Positions 1 to 8,219 of a stretch of DNA of 64,000 nt are shown here, piece after piece. Position 1 is the stretch's first letter; every line of letters begins with the position of its first letter. Under the pieces are notes generated by a model that was not told where the DNA came from, searched no databases, and saw only the letters and a program-made list of their open reading frames with translations. The stretch lies in contig NZ_JAUSSZ010000001.1 in the NCBI RefSeq assembly GCF_030812595.1, positions 558,001 through 622,000 on the forward strand. The letters run 5' to 3'. A program made the translations under genes and the position numbers. This stretch comes from Arthrobacter bambusae (lineage in GTDB: Bacteria; Actinomycetota; Actinomycetes; Actinomycetales; Micrococcaceae).

Positions 1-2
1 GC

Positions 3-926
3 CTCGAACTCACCGAGCTGACCGAGTTCTTCAAGGACACGAACTTCGGCGTCTTCAAGGCGCCTTACGTCGGTGCCGTCGTCATGCCCGGCGGAGCCTC
101 CCAGGCCCGCCGCGCCCTGGACGCCTGGCAGGAGTGGGCCAAGCAGCGTGGCGCCAAGGGTCTGGCCTATGTGCTCTTCAAGGAAGACGGCGAGCTCGCG
201 GGTCCCGTAGCCAAGAACCTCACGGACACCGAGCGTGCCGGCCTGGCCGACGCGGTGGGCGCCAAGCCCGGCGACTGCATTTTCTTTGCCGCCGGGGAGA
301 AATCACCGTCCCGTGCCTTGCTGGGCGCCGCCCGCGTCGAGATCGGACACCGCACCGGACTGATCGACCCCAAGGACTGGGCCTTCGTCTGGATCGTGGA
401 CGCGCCGATGTTCGAACCGGCAGCTGCGGCTGTCGCCTCCGGTGACGTTGCGGTGGGTGGCGGACAGTGGACGGCCCTGCATCACGCCTTCACTTCCCCG
501 AAGCCCGAATTCCTGGACTCCTTTGACAAGGACCCGGAGGCGGCACTGTCCTACGCCTACGACATCGTGTGCAACGGCAATGAAATCGGCGGCGGCTCCA
601 TCCGTATCCACGAGAGCGATGTCCAGGAGCGTGTTTTCGAGCTCATGGGCCTGGACAAGGAAGACGCCCAGACCAAATTCGGATTCCTCCTTGAGGGCTT
701 CAAGTTCGGCGCGCCCCCGCACGGTGGCATGGCCTTCGGTTGGGACCGCGTTGTGGCCTTGTTGGCCGGCGTCGACTCGATCCGCGACGTCATCGCCTTC
801 CCGAAGTCCGGCGGCGGCTACGATCCCCTGACCGCTGCTCCTGCGCCCATCACGGCGCAGCAGCGCAAGGAAGCCGGAGTCGACTTCAAGCCTGAGGCCA
901 AGCCGCAGGCAAACAAGCCGGAGTAG
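3..926 (+). CDS. aspS: Aspartyl-tRNA synthetase, C-terminal part (5' truncated by window edge)
   Basis: Class II aminoacyl-tRNA synthetase that charges tRNA with aspartate in the cytoplasm. The reading frame is open from base 3 and the true start lies outside the window, so only about 307 C-terminal residues are visible. The first part ([17 protein letters not shown] onward) matches the GAD insert domain of bacterial AspRS. Class II motif 3 is seen as [11 protein letters not shown], followed by the bacterial-type tail [18 protein letters not shown]. The last about 20 residues are lysine/proline rich. A strong hairpin follows the stop codon. Family assignment is secure; whether it is discriminating for tRNA-Asp cannot be judged without the N-terminus. 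Confidence 0.95.
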   Translation, partial: LELTELTEFFKDTNFGVFKAPYVGAVVMPGGASQARRALDAWQEWAKQRGAKGLAYVLFKEDGELAGPVAKNLTDTERAGLADAVGAKPGDCIFFAAGEKSPSRALLGAARVEIGHRTGLIDPKDWAFVWIVDAPMFEPAAAAVASGDVAVGGGQWTALHHAFTSPKPEFLDSFDKDPEAALSYAYDIVCNGNEIGGGSIRIHESDVQERVFELMGLDKEDAQTKFGFLLEGFKFGAPPHGGMAFGWDRVVALLAGVDSIRDVIAFPKSGGGYDPLTAAPAPITAQQRKEAGVDFKPEAKPQANKPE

Positions 927-946
927 CTGGAAACCTTGGAAGTGTC

Positions 947-979
947 CCGGAGGCCCCCGCGCATTGCGGGGGCCTCCGG
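947..979 (+). terminator. Hairpin terminator after aspS
   Basis: A perfect 14-bp stem (947-960 with 966-979) closes a 5-base loop. It is extremely GC rich and lies 20 bases after the aspS stop. No T-run follows, which is common for actinobacterial hairpin terminators. Confidence 0.75.
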
Positions 980-1014
980 CGTACCATGACGGCGATTGAA
1001 TTTGAGGAGGACGC

Positions 1015-1791
1015 GTGGCGCAGCAAATGGGCCTTGCTTTGATCGAGGAGCTCATGGACCGTGCATGGCCCGCGCCGGACCGTGAGGACACCGGGGATTG
1101 GGTCATGCGGGCTGCGGGAGGTGTCACCCAGCGGGCAAACTCGGTGTGGCCCAGGAAACGGGCTCATGACCACGAGTCGGCAGTCCGTGCCGCCACGCAG
1201 TGGTATCGCTCGAGGCGCTTGCCCCTGATCTTCCAGGTTTTCGACGACGAACGGAGCGCAGGCCTCAATGCTGTGCTTGATGCGCAGCGATTCACCCGGC
1301 AGTCCGAGACCCTCATCATGGTCCGGGCAGGCCGCTCCATGGACTCGCTCGACCCCTGCAAAGCTGACGTCGAGTTCTTGGAAGATCCTTCCGAAGAGTG
1401 GCTCCGGTTGTGGTGGTCGGTTGACGGCCGCGGGGGCGACGCCGAGCTGGAGATTGCACGGAAGATCCTTGAGTCCTGCCCGTCCGTTTACGCTCTGGTG
1501 AGGGACGACGACGGCGCCCCGGCCGCCGTCGGGCGCCTCGCCTTGGTGGACGGCTGGGGAGGGATCTACTGCATGGCAACCGCAGCCGGGCACCGTCGGC
1601 AGGGCTATGCGCGGCAGGTACTTGACGCCCTCCTTTCGGCCGGCAGTCATCGAGGCGTGTCGGAATTCTGGCTGTTGGTGATGGCTTCGAATACGGCAGC
1701 GCGGGCTCTGTACGACGGCGCCGGGTTCGCAGAGCGCGGAAGGTACCTCTATCGGCAGGCACGGCCCCAGCGGGCACTCTCGGGCTGCTAG
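1015..1791 (+). CDS. GNAT family N-acetyltransferase
   Basis: Predicted acetyl-CoA dependent N-acetyltransferase of 258 residues; substrate unknown. The GTG start at 1015 follows a purine-rich ribosome site (GAGGAGG at about 1003-1009). The C-terminal third has the GNAT acetyl-CoA loop (residues about 195-205, ATAAGHRRQGYARQVL) and the following ASNTAARALYDGAGF segment typical of motif B. The N-terminal half (WPAPDREDTGDWVMRAAGG) resembles proteins in which a degenerate first GNAT domain precedes an active one, so a double-GNAT architecture is likely. It stands alone after the aspS terminator. Confidence 0.8.
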   Translation: MAQQMGLALIEELMDRAWPAPDREDTGDWVMRAAGGVTQRANSVWPRKRAHDHESAVRAATQWYRSRRLPLIFQVFDDERSAGLNAVLDAQRFTRQSETLIMVRAGRSMDSLDPCKADVEFLEDPSEEWLRLWWSVDGRGGDAELEIARKILESCPSVYALVRDDDGAPAAVGRLALVDGWGGIYCMATAAGHRRQGYARQVLDALLSAGSHRGVSEFWLLVMASNTAARALYDGAGFAERGRYLYRQARPQRALSGC

Positions 1792-2140
1792 GACGCGCAG
1801 CCGCGCCGGCCGCACTGTCGGCTGGAGCGCGGCGCTGCCCCTCTGGGCCTCATTCCAGAATGAGCTACGCGACTCCAGAATGAGCCACGCGCGCGGGCGG
1901 GCTCGTACGGATCGTCCCACGCCGTCGTCAGCTTGGGTGCTGCTCTGTGTGCGCTGTTGCTGGGGTGTGGGCTGCCTCCGCGCCCCAGGGGTTGGGGTCT
2001 TTTTACGGGCGCTTGTCCAGCAAGGGCGCCTGGACGGCAGGCGGGTTTGCACAGCAAGAGAGGTCCGCGGTCGCTGGGGCGTGCCCTAGCGACGGGTCGG
2101 GTGTTCTTTCTTTGGGGTTCGTTGCTGGTCGGTTGCTTGA
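1792..2140. other. Intergenic region with a short direct repeat
   Basis: About 350 bases separate the tails of the GNAT and DUF222 genes. No convincing gene is seen; the ORFs here lack ribosome sites and family features. It contains a direct repeat of TCCAGAATGAGC at 1854-1865 and 1874-1885 (period 20), each followed by a TACGCG or CACGCG variant. It may carry termination signals for the two convergent genes, but I could not define one. Confidence 0.4.
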
Positions 2141-3949
2141 CTACGCGGCGTATGCGGCGTTGGGGTCGTCCTCGGGCAGGCCCCAGCCTGGGTAGTCCGT
2201 GTCCGGATCGTCCGGATCGTCCGCATCGTCAAGGGTGTGGGGCCAGGGGTGGGCGGCCGTGAAGGAACTCCAGTCGGGGAAGGGATCCACCGGTAGTTCG
2301 TGTTCTTGGGGCAGGTCCGTGTCTGGTGGCAGGTCCGTGCCTGGTGGTAGTTCGTGTCCCGGGGGCAGGTCCGTGTCTGGCGGCGGCTCGGGGTGGTCCG
2401 GCGGGGTAACTGCCGCCATGTTTGTGGTGGGGGTGCGGTGTGGCCAGTGGGGTGGTTCCCAGTCTTGGTGTTCGCTGCGGTAGTGCCGGCCAGTGGGTGA
2501 GGTCCATCCGGGTGGGTTGTTTTTGCTGGCTGGGGTGGGAGTCCAGGCGGTGGTGTGTTTGAGGCGGTGGTGTTTGGGGCAAGGTTGGCCCAGATTGTTG
2601 ATGCCGGTGGTGCCTCCGTCGGCCCAGGCCAGGAGGTGGTCGGCGTCGTTGTCCAGGGAGTGGTTGTTGCAGCCGGGGAAGGGGCATTTGGCGTCGCGGA
2701 GGCGCAGCCATTGGCGCATGGCTTTGGTGAGGCGGTAACTGGTTCGTCCGATTTCCAGCGGGGCGCCGTCGCGTGGGTCGGTCAGGACGCGGTGGAAGGA
2801 GTCGGCGCCTTCGGCGATCAAGGCCCGGGCCATGGAGGGCGGGATCGGCCCGTATCCGTCGAGCATGGCCGGTTCTTCGGTCGCGCCCAGCAGGGACAGG
2901 ACCGGCACGGTGACCAGGACCTGCGCCCGCGGGAACGGCACCCGCCCCGGCACCTCGGCACTGGTACCTGCGTCCCTGGCTGCCACATTCCAGGGCGTTC
3001 CGACGCTGCCAGGCATCCCAGCACGGCCGGCGCCAGCCATCACGCCGCCGCCGCCGGCTCTGCCGGGATTCCCGGCACCGCCGCCGGCCATCTCGCCGTC
3101 GACCAGACCGCCGTAGTCGTTGTTGGTGGTGTTGGTGAGGAGCCAGGTGGCGGCGATGTCAGCGCGGAGTTGGGTGAGGGTGCGGGGTTCGTGGGGTTGT
3201 TGGAGGGCACGGGCGGCTGCGGTGCAGCGGTTCCAGATGCCTGCAGCGGTGGTTGCTGGGAGGTACGCGGAGAGCCAAGCCATGCCGTCGGTGTCGGGGG
3301 TGTATTCGATCCGCCGGTCGCTGGCGCTTTTGGTGTGGCGTTCTTCGATGCTTTCCGGGTGGTGGCGTTCGCGCCAGGCGCGGGCTTTGGCTCGGAACCG
3401 GGCCGGGACGAGATCCCCGGCGGGGCAGCCGCGGGCGGCGTTGGGGGGATCGGGGTCCAGGAAGTGTGCTTCCAGGGCTGTGGTTCCCGCCGGGTCCAGG
3501 GTGTGGGATTGTTCGATGATGATCCGGGCGTGTTGCCAGGAGATGGTTCCGGAGTACAGGGCGGCCCTGGTCAGGGGCAGGTCCGTGCCCAGTGCCTGGG
3601 CATCGGACAGGAGGGCCCCGGCGGCGCGTTCGCTGATGGTCAGGACGCAGGCGATCTCGGCGAGCAGCGCAAGTTCCCGGGCAGTGGCTTCGGCAGGGGA
3701 GCAGGCCGGGGATGCCAGGGCGCTGGCTGCCCGGGCGTAGTCCGCCGCGAGGCTGGCCTTCAGGGCCGCGGTCCGGGCTTCCAGCCGGGCCACTTCCGCG
3801 AGCCCGTCCAGGCACCCGTCGGCCAGGTCGCGCAACGGATCGGAACTGTCCGCGCCGGTCCCGGCAAGATCGGCAAGCACGGTGACGGAAGCGGCAACGG
3901 CCTCCACGGCCGCGCTGCTTTCCGAACCCCAGACTGTCCTTCGATCCAT
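2141..3949 (-). CDS. DUF222 / HNH endonuclease signature protein
   Basis: A 602-residue protein of the actinobacterial 13E12-repeat-like family: an N-terminal DUF222 region followed by an HNH nuclease-like domain. The HNH part is visible near residues 420-460 as CPFPGCNNHSLDNDADHLLAWADGG and NNLGQPCPKHHRLKH, with the Cys pairs and the histidines expected to bind metal. A glycine-rich linker sits near residue 290. The C-terminal tail is acidic and contains six-residue repeats of the form P-P-(D/G)-(T/H)-(D/E)-L. Function in this family is not established; members are often multicopy in one genome and may be mobile. A second member lies at 46901-48592. Confidence 0.85.
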   Translation of the reverse strand: MDRRTVWGSESSAAVEAVAASVTVLADLAGTGADSSDPLRDLADGCLDGLAEVARLEARTAALKASLAADYARAASALASPACSPAEATARELALLAEIACVLTISERAAGALLSDAQALGTDLPLTRAALYSGTISWQHARIIIEQSHTLDPAGTTALEAHFLDPDPPNAARGCPAGDLVPARFRAKARAWRERHHPESIEERHTKSASDRRIEYTPDTDGMAWLSAYLPATTAAGIWNRCTAAARALQQPHEPRTLTQLRADIAATWLLTNTTNNDYGGLVDGEMAGGGAGNPGRAGGGGVMAGAGRAGMPGSVGTPWNVAARDAGTSAEVPGRVPFPRAQVLVTVPVLSLLGATEEPAMLDGYGPIPPSMARALIAEGADSFHRVLTDPRDGAPLEIGRTSYRLTKAMRQWLRLRDAKCPFPGCNNHSLDNDADHLLAWADGGTTGINNLGQPCPKHHRLKHTTAWTPTPASKNNPPGWTSPTGRHYRSEHQDWEPPHWPHRTPTTNMAAVTPPDHPEPPPDTDLPPGHELPPGTDLPPDTDLPQEHELPVDPFPDWSSFTAAHPWPHTLDDADDPDDPDTDYPGWGLPEDDPNAAYAA

Positions 3950-4343
3950 ACACCTACCCTCACACGAGGCACCGACGCTTTAGCGTCTGAGGCGTCCCGG
4001 CCCGAAAAATCCCCCAAAAACACGGGCGGGAACGCGACCAAGGAGCTAGGGGACGAGCGTCCGGAAAGACTAACTGAAGAGACGCCGTGCCTCGAGGTTC
4101 CCGGCTTCAGAGGGCGAGCGGCCGGAGCTGGAGAGGGGCTAAGAGCCGGCCGGCCTCGTAGTACGACGCGAACACCTCAGCGGCCTCGGATGCTGAAAAC
4201 ACCTCGGACGAGGCCACGCGCGCCTCACATCCGTCCCATGGACCCGGGGTCGGGGAAGCGCCGCAGCGACCTGGCCCGACCCCCCGGCCAACACAAGCGC
4301 CCCAGGAACCCGCCGCCTGCCCTGGCCGTCTTAGCGTCGCAGC
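3950..4343. other. Intergenic region upstream of the DUF222 gene
   Basis: About 390 bases between the DUF222 start and the 3' end of the acVLRF1 gene, both on the minus strand. It should contain the DUF222 promoter. A small hairpin, GACGC-TTTA-GCGTC, lies near 3974-3987. The long plus-strand ORF crossing this stretch is an antisense artefact. No other gene is seen. Confidence 0.4.
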
Positions 4344-5009
4344 CTACCGCGGGGGATCCGTCACCTGGATCCGCACGGCGCACGCATCTGCGGCAGCCTT
4401 GCGCAGCACGGTTGCGTTCGGGTCGGCGACTGCCAAAAATGCGAGCCTCTTCCGTGATGCGTATTGTTTCAACGCCGCGTCTTCCAGGACAGAAGCCGAC
4501 AGAGCTGCGTCTCCGCCCAGGACCACGTATTCAATGGCGTGCCCCACGAACACACCGGCGGCATATCCGGCCACAGCTTCCGTCAGCGCGTTGGCTTGGT
4601 TTTCCCGACGCCGGGCAAAGCGTTGCTGCGAGGATCCTCCTGCCGCCGAGCGCGACTGCACGTAACGGGAACCCGTTTTCGACGCAGACACTTTGCCGCC
4701 GCTCGCGACCCCCACTGCGTAGCCGCCCCGGCGGACCAGGATGATGCCGAGCGGCCTTTCCTGTGAAGCAAGCGACGCCAAACGCTCAACCGTGGTTGTG
4801 CCCCTGCCGGGCCTTCCATCGACGGGCCACGGGGCTTGCAACAGTGCAGTCGTCCCGTCAGCGGCTCGCAACAGCGTGCCGCCGTCGTCGGGCTCCTCCA
4901 TGATGGCGCCGTGGCTCGCAGCGAAGCGCTCCACCCAGCCGGGCAGCCGCGCACCGGATATGAAGGCGGTGCGCTGCTTTTCGTTGGGGCCGGACGGCCG
5001 GGTCTCCAC
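4344..5009 (-). CDS. acVLRF1-type peptidyl-tRNA hydrolase (Vms1/eRF1-like ribosome rescue factor)
   Basis: A 221-residue protein matching the actinobacterial Vms1-like release factor 1 family. The diagnostic segment is residues 114-135: GSRYVQSRSAAGGSSQQRFA, followed by RRR. In eukaryotic Vms1/ANKZF1 the equivalent Gly-Gly-x-x-Gln loop releases nascent chains from tRNA on stalled large subunits, in the way the GGQ loop of eRF1 does. The GTG start at 5009 has GAAGGAG about 7 bases upstream on its strand. It is transcribed away from rarA with only 41 bases between the two starts. Family-level call is good; the in vivo substrate here is inferred. Confidence 0.75.
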   Translation of the reverse strand: METRPSGPNEKQRTAFISGARLPGWVERFAASHGAIMEEPDDGGTLLRAADGTTALLQAPWPVDGRPGRGTTTVERLASLASQERPLGIILVRRGGYAVGVASGGKVSASKTGSRYVQSRSAAGGSSQQRFARRRENQANALTEAVAGYAAGVFVGHAIEYVVLGGDAALSASVLEDAALKQYASRKRLAFLAVADPNATVLRKAAADACAVRIQVTDPPR

Positions 5010-5050
5010 GTCGATGTCTCCTTCGCTGGAATCATGAGTAGCCTATCCAT

Positions 5051-6526
5051 GTGGAAGATCTCTTTGGTGCCGGCTCGGACAACGACGACGCCGGCAGCCA
5101 GCCGGCTTCAGACGATCCGGATTCAGACCGTTCCGGAACCGGACGCCGGGCGTCGCCGCGAAGCCCCCTGGCCGTCCGCATGAGGCCACGGACGCTTGAC
5201 GACGTTGTGGGCCAGCAGCATTTGCTGGGCCAAGGGTCCCCCCTGCGGCAACTCGCCGCAGGAGCCGCCGCCGCCGGGCCCGCCGGCCCGAGCTCGGTCA
5301 TCCTGTGGGGACCGCCCGGCACGGGCAAGACGACGCTCGCGCACGTCATCGCCCGCGGACCCGGCCGTAAGTTCGTTGAACTATCCGCCATCACAGCAGG
5401 CGTCAAGGATGTCCGGCTCGTCATGGAAAACGCTCTGACTGCCCGGGATCTTTACCGGACCACCACCGTGCTGTTCCTCGATGAGATCCACCGATTCAAC
5501 AAAGCGCAACAGGACGCCCTGCTTCCCGGGGTCGAGAAAGGTTGGGTGGTCCTGGTCGCAGCCACCACGGAAAACCCTTCGTTCTCCGTGGTCTCACCGC
5601 TGCTTTCCCGATCGCTGCTGCTCACCCTGAAGCCGCTCACTGACAGCGACATCGAAGGGCTTCTCCAACGCGCGGTTGCCGATGCCCGCGGCTTGGCCGG
5701 GGGAGTGGAACTCACCCCGGAAGCCCTTGAGCATTTAGTCCGGCTGTCCGGTGGAGATGCCCGCCGCGCGCTTACTGCGCTCGAAGCCGCTGCCGGCGTG
5801 GCGTACGGGGACCGGAACAACGACGGCGGCGACCCCGAGCACGCCCCTGAAGAGGAAGGCCTCGCCGGTGACGGCGCCCCCGAGGCTCCGGTGGTCGTCG
5901 AACTCCGCCATACGGAGCGGGCCCTGGATTCCGCCGCCATCCGCTACGACCGCGCTGGGGACCAGCACTACGACGTCGCCAGCGCGTTCATCAAATCGAT
6001 CCGCGGCTCCGACGTTGATGCGGCCCTCCATTACCTGGCCCGCATGCTCGAAGCCGGCGAGGATCCGCGCTTCGTGGCCCGCCGGATTGTCATTTCGGCT
6101 GCGGAGGACATCGGCATGGCAGATCCGACGGCGTTGCAGACCGCCGTCGCCGCGGCCCAGGCTGTGCAGTTGATCGGCATGCCCGAAGGACGGATCATCC
6201 TCGCCGAAGCTGTGGTGCATCTTGCGACGGCGCCCAAGTCCAATGCCGCCTACATGGGCATCAACAAAGCCATCGCCGATGTGCGCGCGGGCATGGGTGT
6301 CGGGATTCCTGCGCACTTGCGCGATGCGCACTACCAAGGAGCAAAGGGCCTGGGCCACGGCCAAGGCTACAAGTACGCCCACGATGCACCGCACGGCGTG
6401 GCCGCCCAGCAATACGCGCCGGATGATTTGCTCGGCAGGGACTACTACGAGCCCACGGCGAACGGCGCTGAGCGGGAAATCGCTCCCAGGCTCGAGCGGC
6501 TGCGGAGGATCATCCGGGGTAAGTAG
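5051..6526 (+). CDS. rarA: Replication-associated recombination protein A (RarA/MgsA AAA ATPase)
   Basis: AAA+ ATPase that acts at stalled replication forks, related to clamp loaders. Residues 81-90 show Walker A (GPPGTGKTT), then Walker [10 protein letters not shown], and the clamp-loader-like arginine region. The C-terminal half carries the MgsA_C/Rad domain with [11 protein letters not shown] and [16 protein letters not shown]. Length 491 is slightly longer than usual, with an acidic insertion near residues 255-280 ([17 protein letters not shown]). The start is GTG at 5051, sharing a short divergent promoter region with the acVLRF1 gene. Confidence 0.93.
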   Translation: MEDLFGAGSDNDDAGSQPASDDPDSDRSGTGRRASPRSPLAVRMRPRTLDDVVGQQHLLGQGSPLRQLAAGAAAAGPAGPSSVILWGPPGTGKTTLAHVIARGPGRKFVELSAITAGVKDVRLVMENALTARDLYRTTTVLFLDEIHRFNKAQQDALLPGVEKGWVVLVAATTENPSFSVVSPLLSRSLLLTLKPLTDSDIEGLLQRAVADARGLAGGVELTPEALEHLVRLSGGDARRALTALEAAAGVAYGDRNNDGGDPEHAPEEEGLAGDGAPEAPVVVELRHTERALDSAAIRYDRAGDQHYDVASAFIKSIRGSDVDAALHYLARMLEAGEDPRFVARRIVISAAEDIGMADPTALQTAVAAAQAVQLIGMPEGRIILAEAVVHLATAPKSNAAYMGINKAIADVRAGMGVGIPAHLRDAHYQGAKGLGHGQGYKYAHDAPHGVAAQQYAPDDLLGRDYYEPTANGAEREIAPRLERLRRIIRGK

Positions 6527-6696
6527 TCCTCATGGTAAGATCGATCTTTGTCTGGCAAGGCTCGGACGCACAATCCATCAAAATCCAGGTTTTGACGCTG
6601 TGCCCTGTGCCCCGTAGCAAAAGGCAGCGGTTGGCCGATGCTCTCCCTCATGGAGGCCAGTAACACTGACACACCGCAGATATTGGAAGGACACAA

Positions 6697-7323
6697 GTGG
6701 CTAACAACACTCGTGCTCGCCGTACCGCACGCCTTTCGCGTGCACTCGGCATCGCTCTGACTCCCAAGGCCGCCAAGTACATGGAGCGCCGTCCGTACGG
6801 CCCCGGTGAGCATGGCCGTGCCCGCAAGAAGCAGGACTCTGACTACGCCGTACGTCTGCGCGAAAAGCAGCGTCTGCGCGCCCAGTACGGAATCCGTGAA
6901 GCCCAGATGACCCGTGCCTTCGAAGAAGCACGCCGCACCAAGGGCCTGACCGGTGAAAACCTGATCGAACTGCTCGAAATGCGTCTCGACGCCCTCGTGC
7001 TGCGTGCCGGCTTTGCCCGCACCATCGCCCAGGCCCGCCAGCTGGTTGTGCACCGCCACATTCTCGTTGACGGCATCCGCGTGGACCGCCCGTCGTTCCG
7101 CGTTGCTGAAGGCCAGCTCATCCACGTTCACAGCCGCAGCGAAGTCATGGCTCCGTTCCAGGTTGCAGCTGCCGGCGCACACCGCGATGTCCTGCCCCAG
7201 GTTCCGGCCTACTTGGACGTCAAGCTTGACGCCCTGCAGGCACGCCTGGTTCGTCGCCCGAAGCGCTCTGAGGTCCCCGTGACCTGCGAAGAGCAGCTCG
7301 TGGTCGAATTCTACGCTCGCTGA
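6697..7323 (+). CDS. rpsD: 30S ribosomal protein S4
   Basis: Primary rRNA-binding protein of the small subunit, 208 residues, a standard length. It shows the S4 signature RRTARLSRALGIALTPKA, the YMERRPYGPGEHG block, and the S4 RNA-binding domain with LEMRLDALVLRAGFARTIAQ. The GTG start has TTGGAAGG 7-10 bases upstream. It stands as its own transcription unit, away from the alpha operon, as is usual in Arthrobacter-like genomes. The 170-base leader (6527-6696) has a small TCAAAA/TTTTGA hairpin and could host S4 autoregulation, but I see no known leader motif. Confidence 0.97.
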   Translation: MANNTRARRTARLSRALGIALTPKAAKYMERRPYGPGEHGRARKKQDSDYAVRLREKQRLRAQYGIREAQMTRAFEEARRTKGLTGENLIELLEMRLDALVLRAGFARTIAQARQLVVHRHILVDGIRVDRPSFRVAEGQLIHVHSRSEVMAPFQVAAAGAHRDVLPQVPAYLDVKLDALQARLVRRPKRSEVPVTCEEQLVVEFYAR

Positions 7324-7334
7324 TTTTCAGCAAG

Positions 7335-7382
7335 TACATACAAAGAAGCCCGTGGCACGCGCCGCGGGCTTCTTTGTATGTA
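7335..7382. terminator. Strong bidirectional hairpin terminator after rpsD
   Basis: A perfect 18-bp inverted repeat (7335-7352 with 7365-7382) surrounds a 12-base loop. The right arm ends in CTTCTTTGTATGTA and the left arm provides an A-rich 5' flank, so it could terminate from either side. It starts 11 bases after the rpsD stop. Confidence 0.85.
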
Positions 7383-7464
7383 AGGTACTTGGGGAAGCCA
7401 CGCTGGGGTGCCGGTGTCCAACCGCATGGCGCACCGACGGAACGCAACAAATGCTAGGAGATGA

Positions 7465-7845
7465 GTGTCCATGACTGGTGGCGATATTGCAGGCCTGATC
7501 GCAGCCGGAGTTTTCGCGCTCCTTGTGGTGCTGTTGGCTGTACCGATCCTCAAACTCGGGCGCGTCTTCGATGAAGTCCGCACCTCAATCCGCTCTTTGA
7601 GTGACGGAGCGACGCCGCTGATGGACGAAGTCACGGCGACGGTTTCCACGACCAACCAGCAGCTGATGAAGGTGGACGGCATCACCTCGAACGTTTCAGA
7701 CGCCTCCGCCAACATCTCTGCCCTGTCCTCGCTGGTGGCCGCCACAGTCGGCTCGCCGCTCATCAAGGTGGCGGCATTCAGCTATGGAGTGCGCTCGGCT
7801 TTCGCCGCCCGCCGCAAACCGAGCAGTGGCCGCCGCAGCCGCTGA
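7465..7845 (+). CDS. DUF948 domain-containing membrane-anchored protein
   Basis: A small protein (126 residues) with one N-terminal transmembrane helix (about residues 7-30, AGLIAAGVFALLVVLLAVPI) followed by an amphipathic, probably coiled-coil segment (FDEVRTSIRSLSDG, VTATVSTTNQQLMKVDG) and a basic C-terminus. This is the DUF948 pattern, seen upstream of alaS in many actinobacteria; function unknown. The start is GTG at 7465 or ATG at 7471; AGGAG at 7456-7460 is 4 or 10 bases away respectively. Confidence 0.75.
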   Translation: MSMTGGDIAGLIAAGVFALLVVLLAVPILKLGRVFDEVRTSIRSLSDGATPLMDEVTATVSTTNQQLMKVDGITSNVSDASANISALSSLVAATVGSPLIKVAAFSYGVRSAFAARRKPSSGRRSR

Positions 7846-7869
7846 ATCCGTTCATAAGTCAGGAAAACC

Positions 7870-8100
7870 GTGAAAAGAATTGTCTGGATGGGGATCGGCG
7901 TGGCAATCGGAGTCATCGCCTTCCGCAAGATCACCCAAGCACAGGCCACTATTGGCCCCGAAGGCCTGAACCGCGCCGTAGGGCGGCTGGCCGACGGCGT
8001 GTATGACTTCGCCGACGCCGTGCGCGCCGGAATGAACGAACGCGAAGTCGACCTCAGGGCCGCACTCGGCGTTGGGGAGTCCGACGCCGGACGCCGCTAG
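7870..8100 (+). CDS. Small conserved protein next to alaS (DUF6167-like)
   Basis: A 76-residue protein with a hydrophobic N-terminus (KRIVWMGIGVAIGVIAFRKI) that is a probable membrane anchor, and a short polar tail ending in FADAVRAGMNEREVDLRAAL. It sits 24 bases after the DUF948 gene with AGGAAAA ahead of its GTG start, so the two are probably co-transcribed. Position and sequence fit the DUF6167 family of actinobacteria; this assignment is from memory of the family pattern and the function is unknown. Confidence 0.6.
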   Translation: MKRIVWMGIGVAIGVIAFRKITQAQATIGPEGLNRAVGRLADGVYDFADAVRAGMNEREVDLRAALGVGESDAGRR

Positions 8101-8219
8101 GCACCGCGGTTCGCCCAGCGGCCGTCAACAGGGCAGAATTAGAAGCTGCGGCAATGGCACGTGCCAGAACCGCGCACAAACTCATGTGCAGTGAATTGAG
8201 AAGGGTAAGTAATCAGCTA

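Noticed and set aside
2555..4744. 729-residue plus-strand ORF
   Set aside because: It is antisense to the DUF222 gene and the end of the acVLRF1 gene, is Gly/Arg/Pro rich with no family features, and arises from high-GC codon structure.
8154..8219. Upstream ATG for alaS
   Set aside because: The extra 22 residues are not AlaRS-like; homologues start at MKSQEITKRW.
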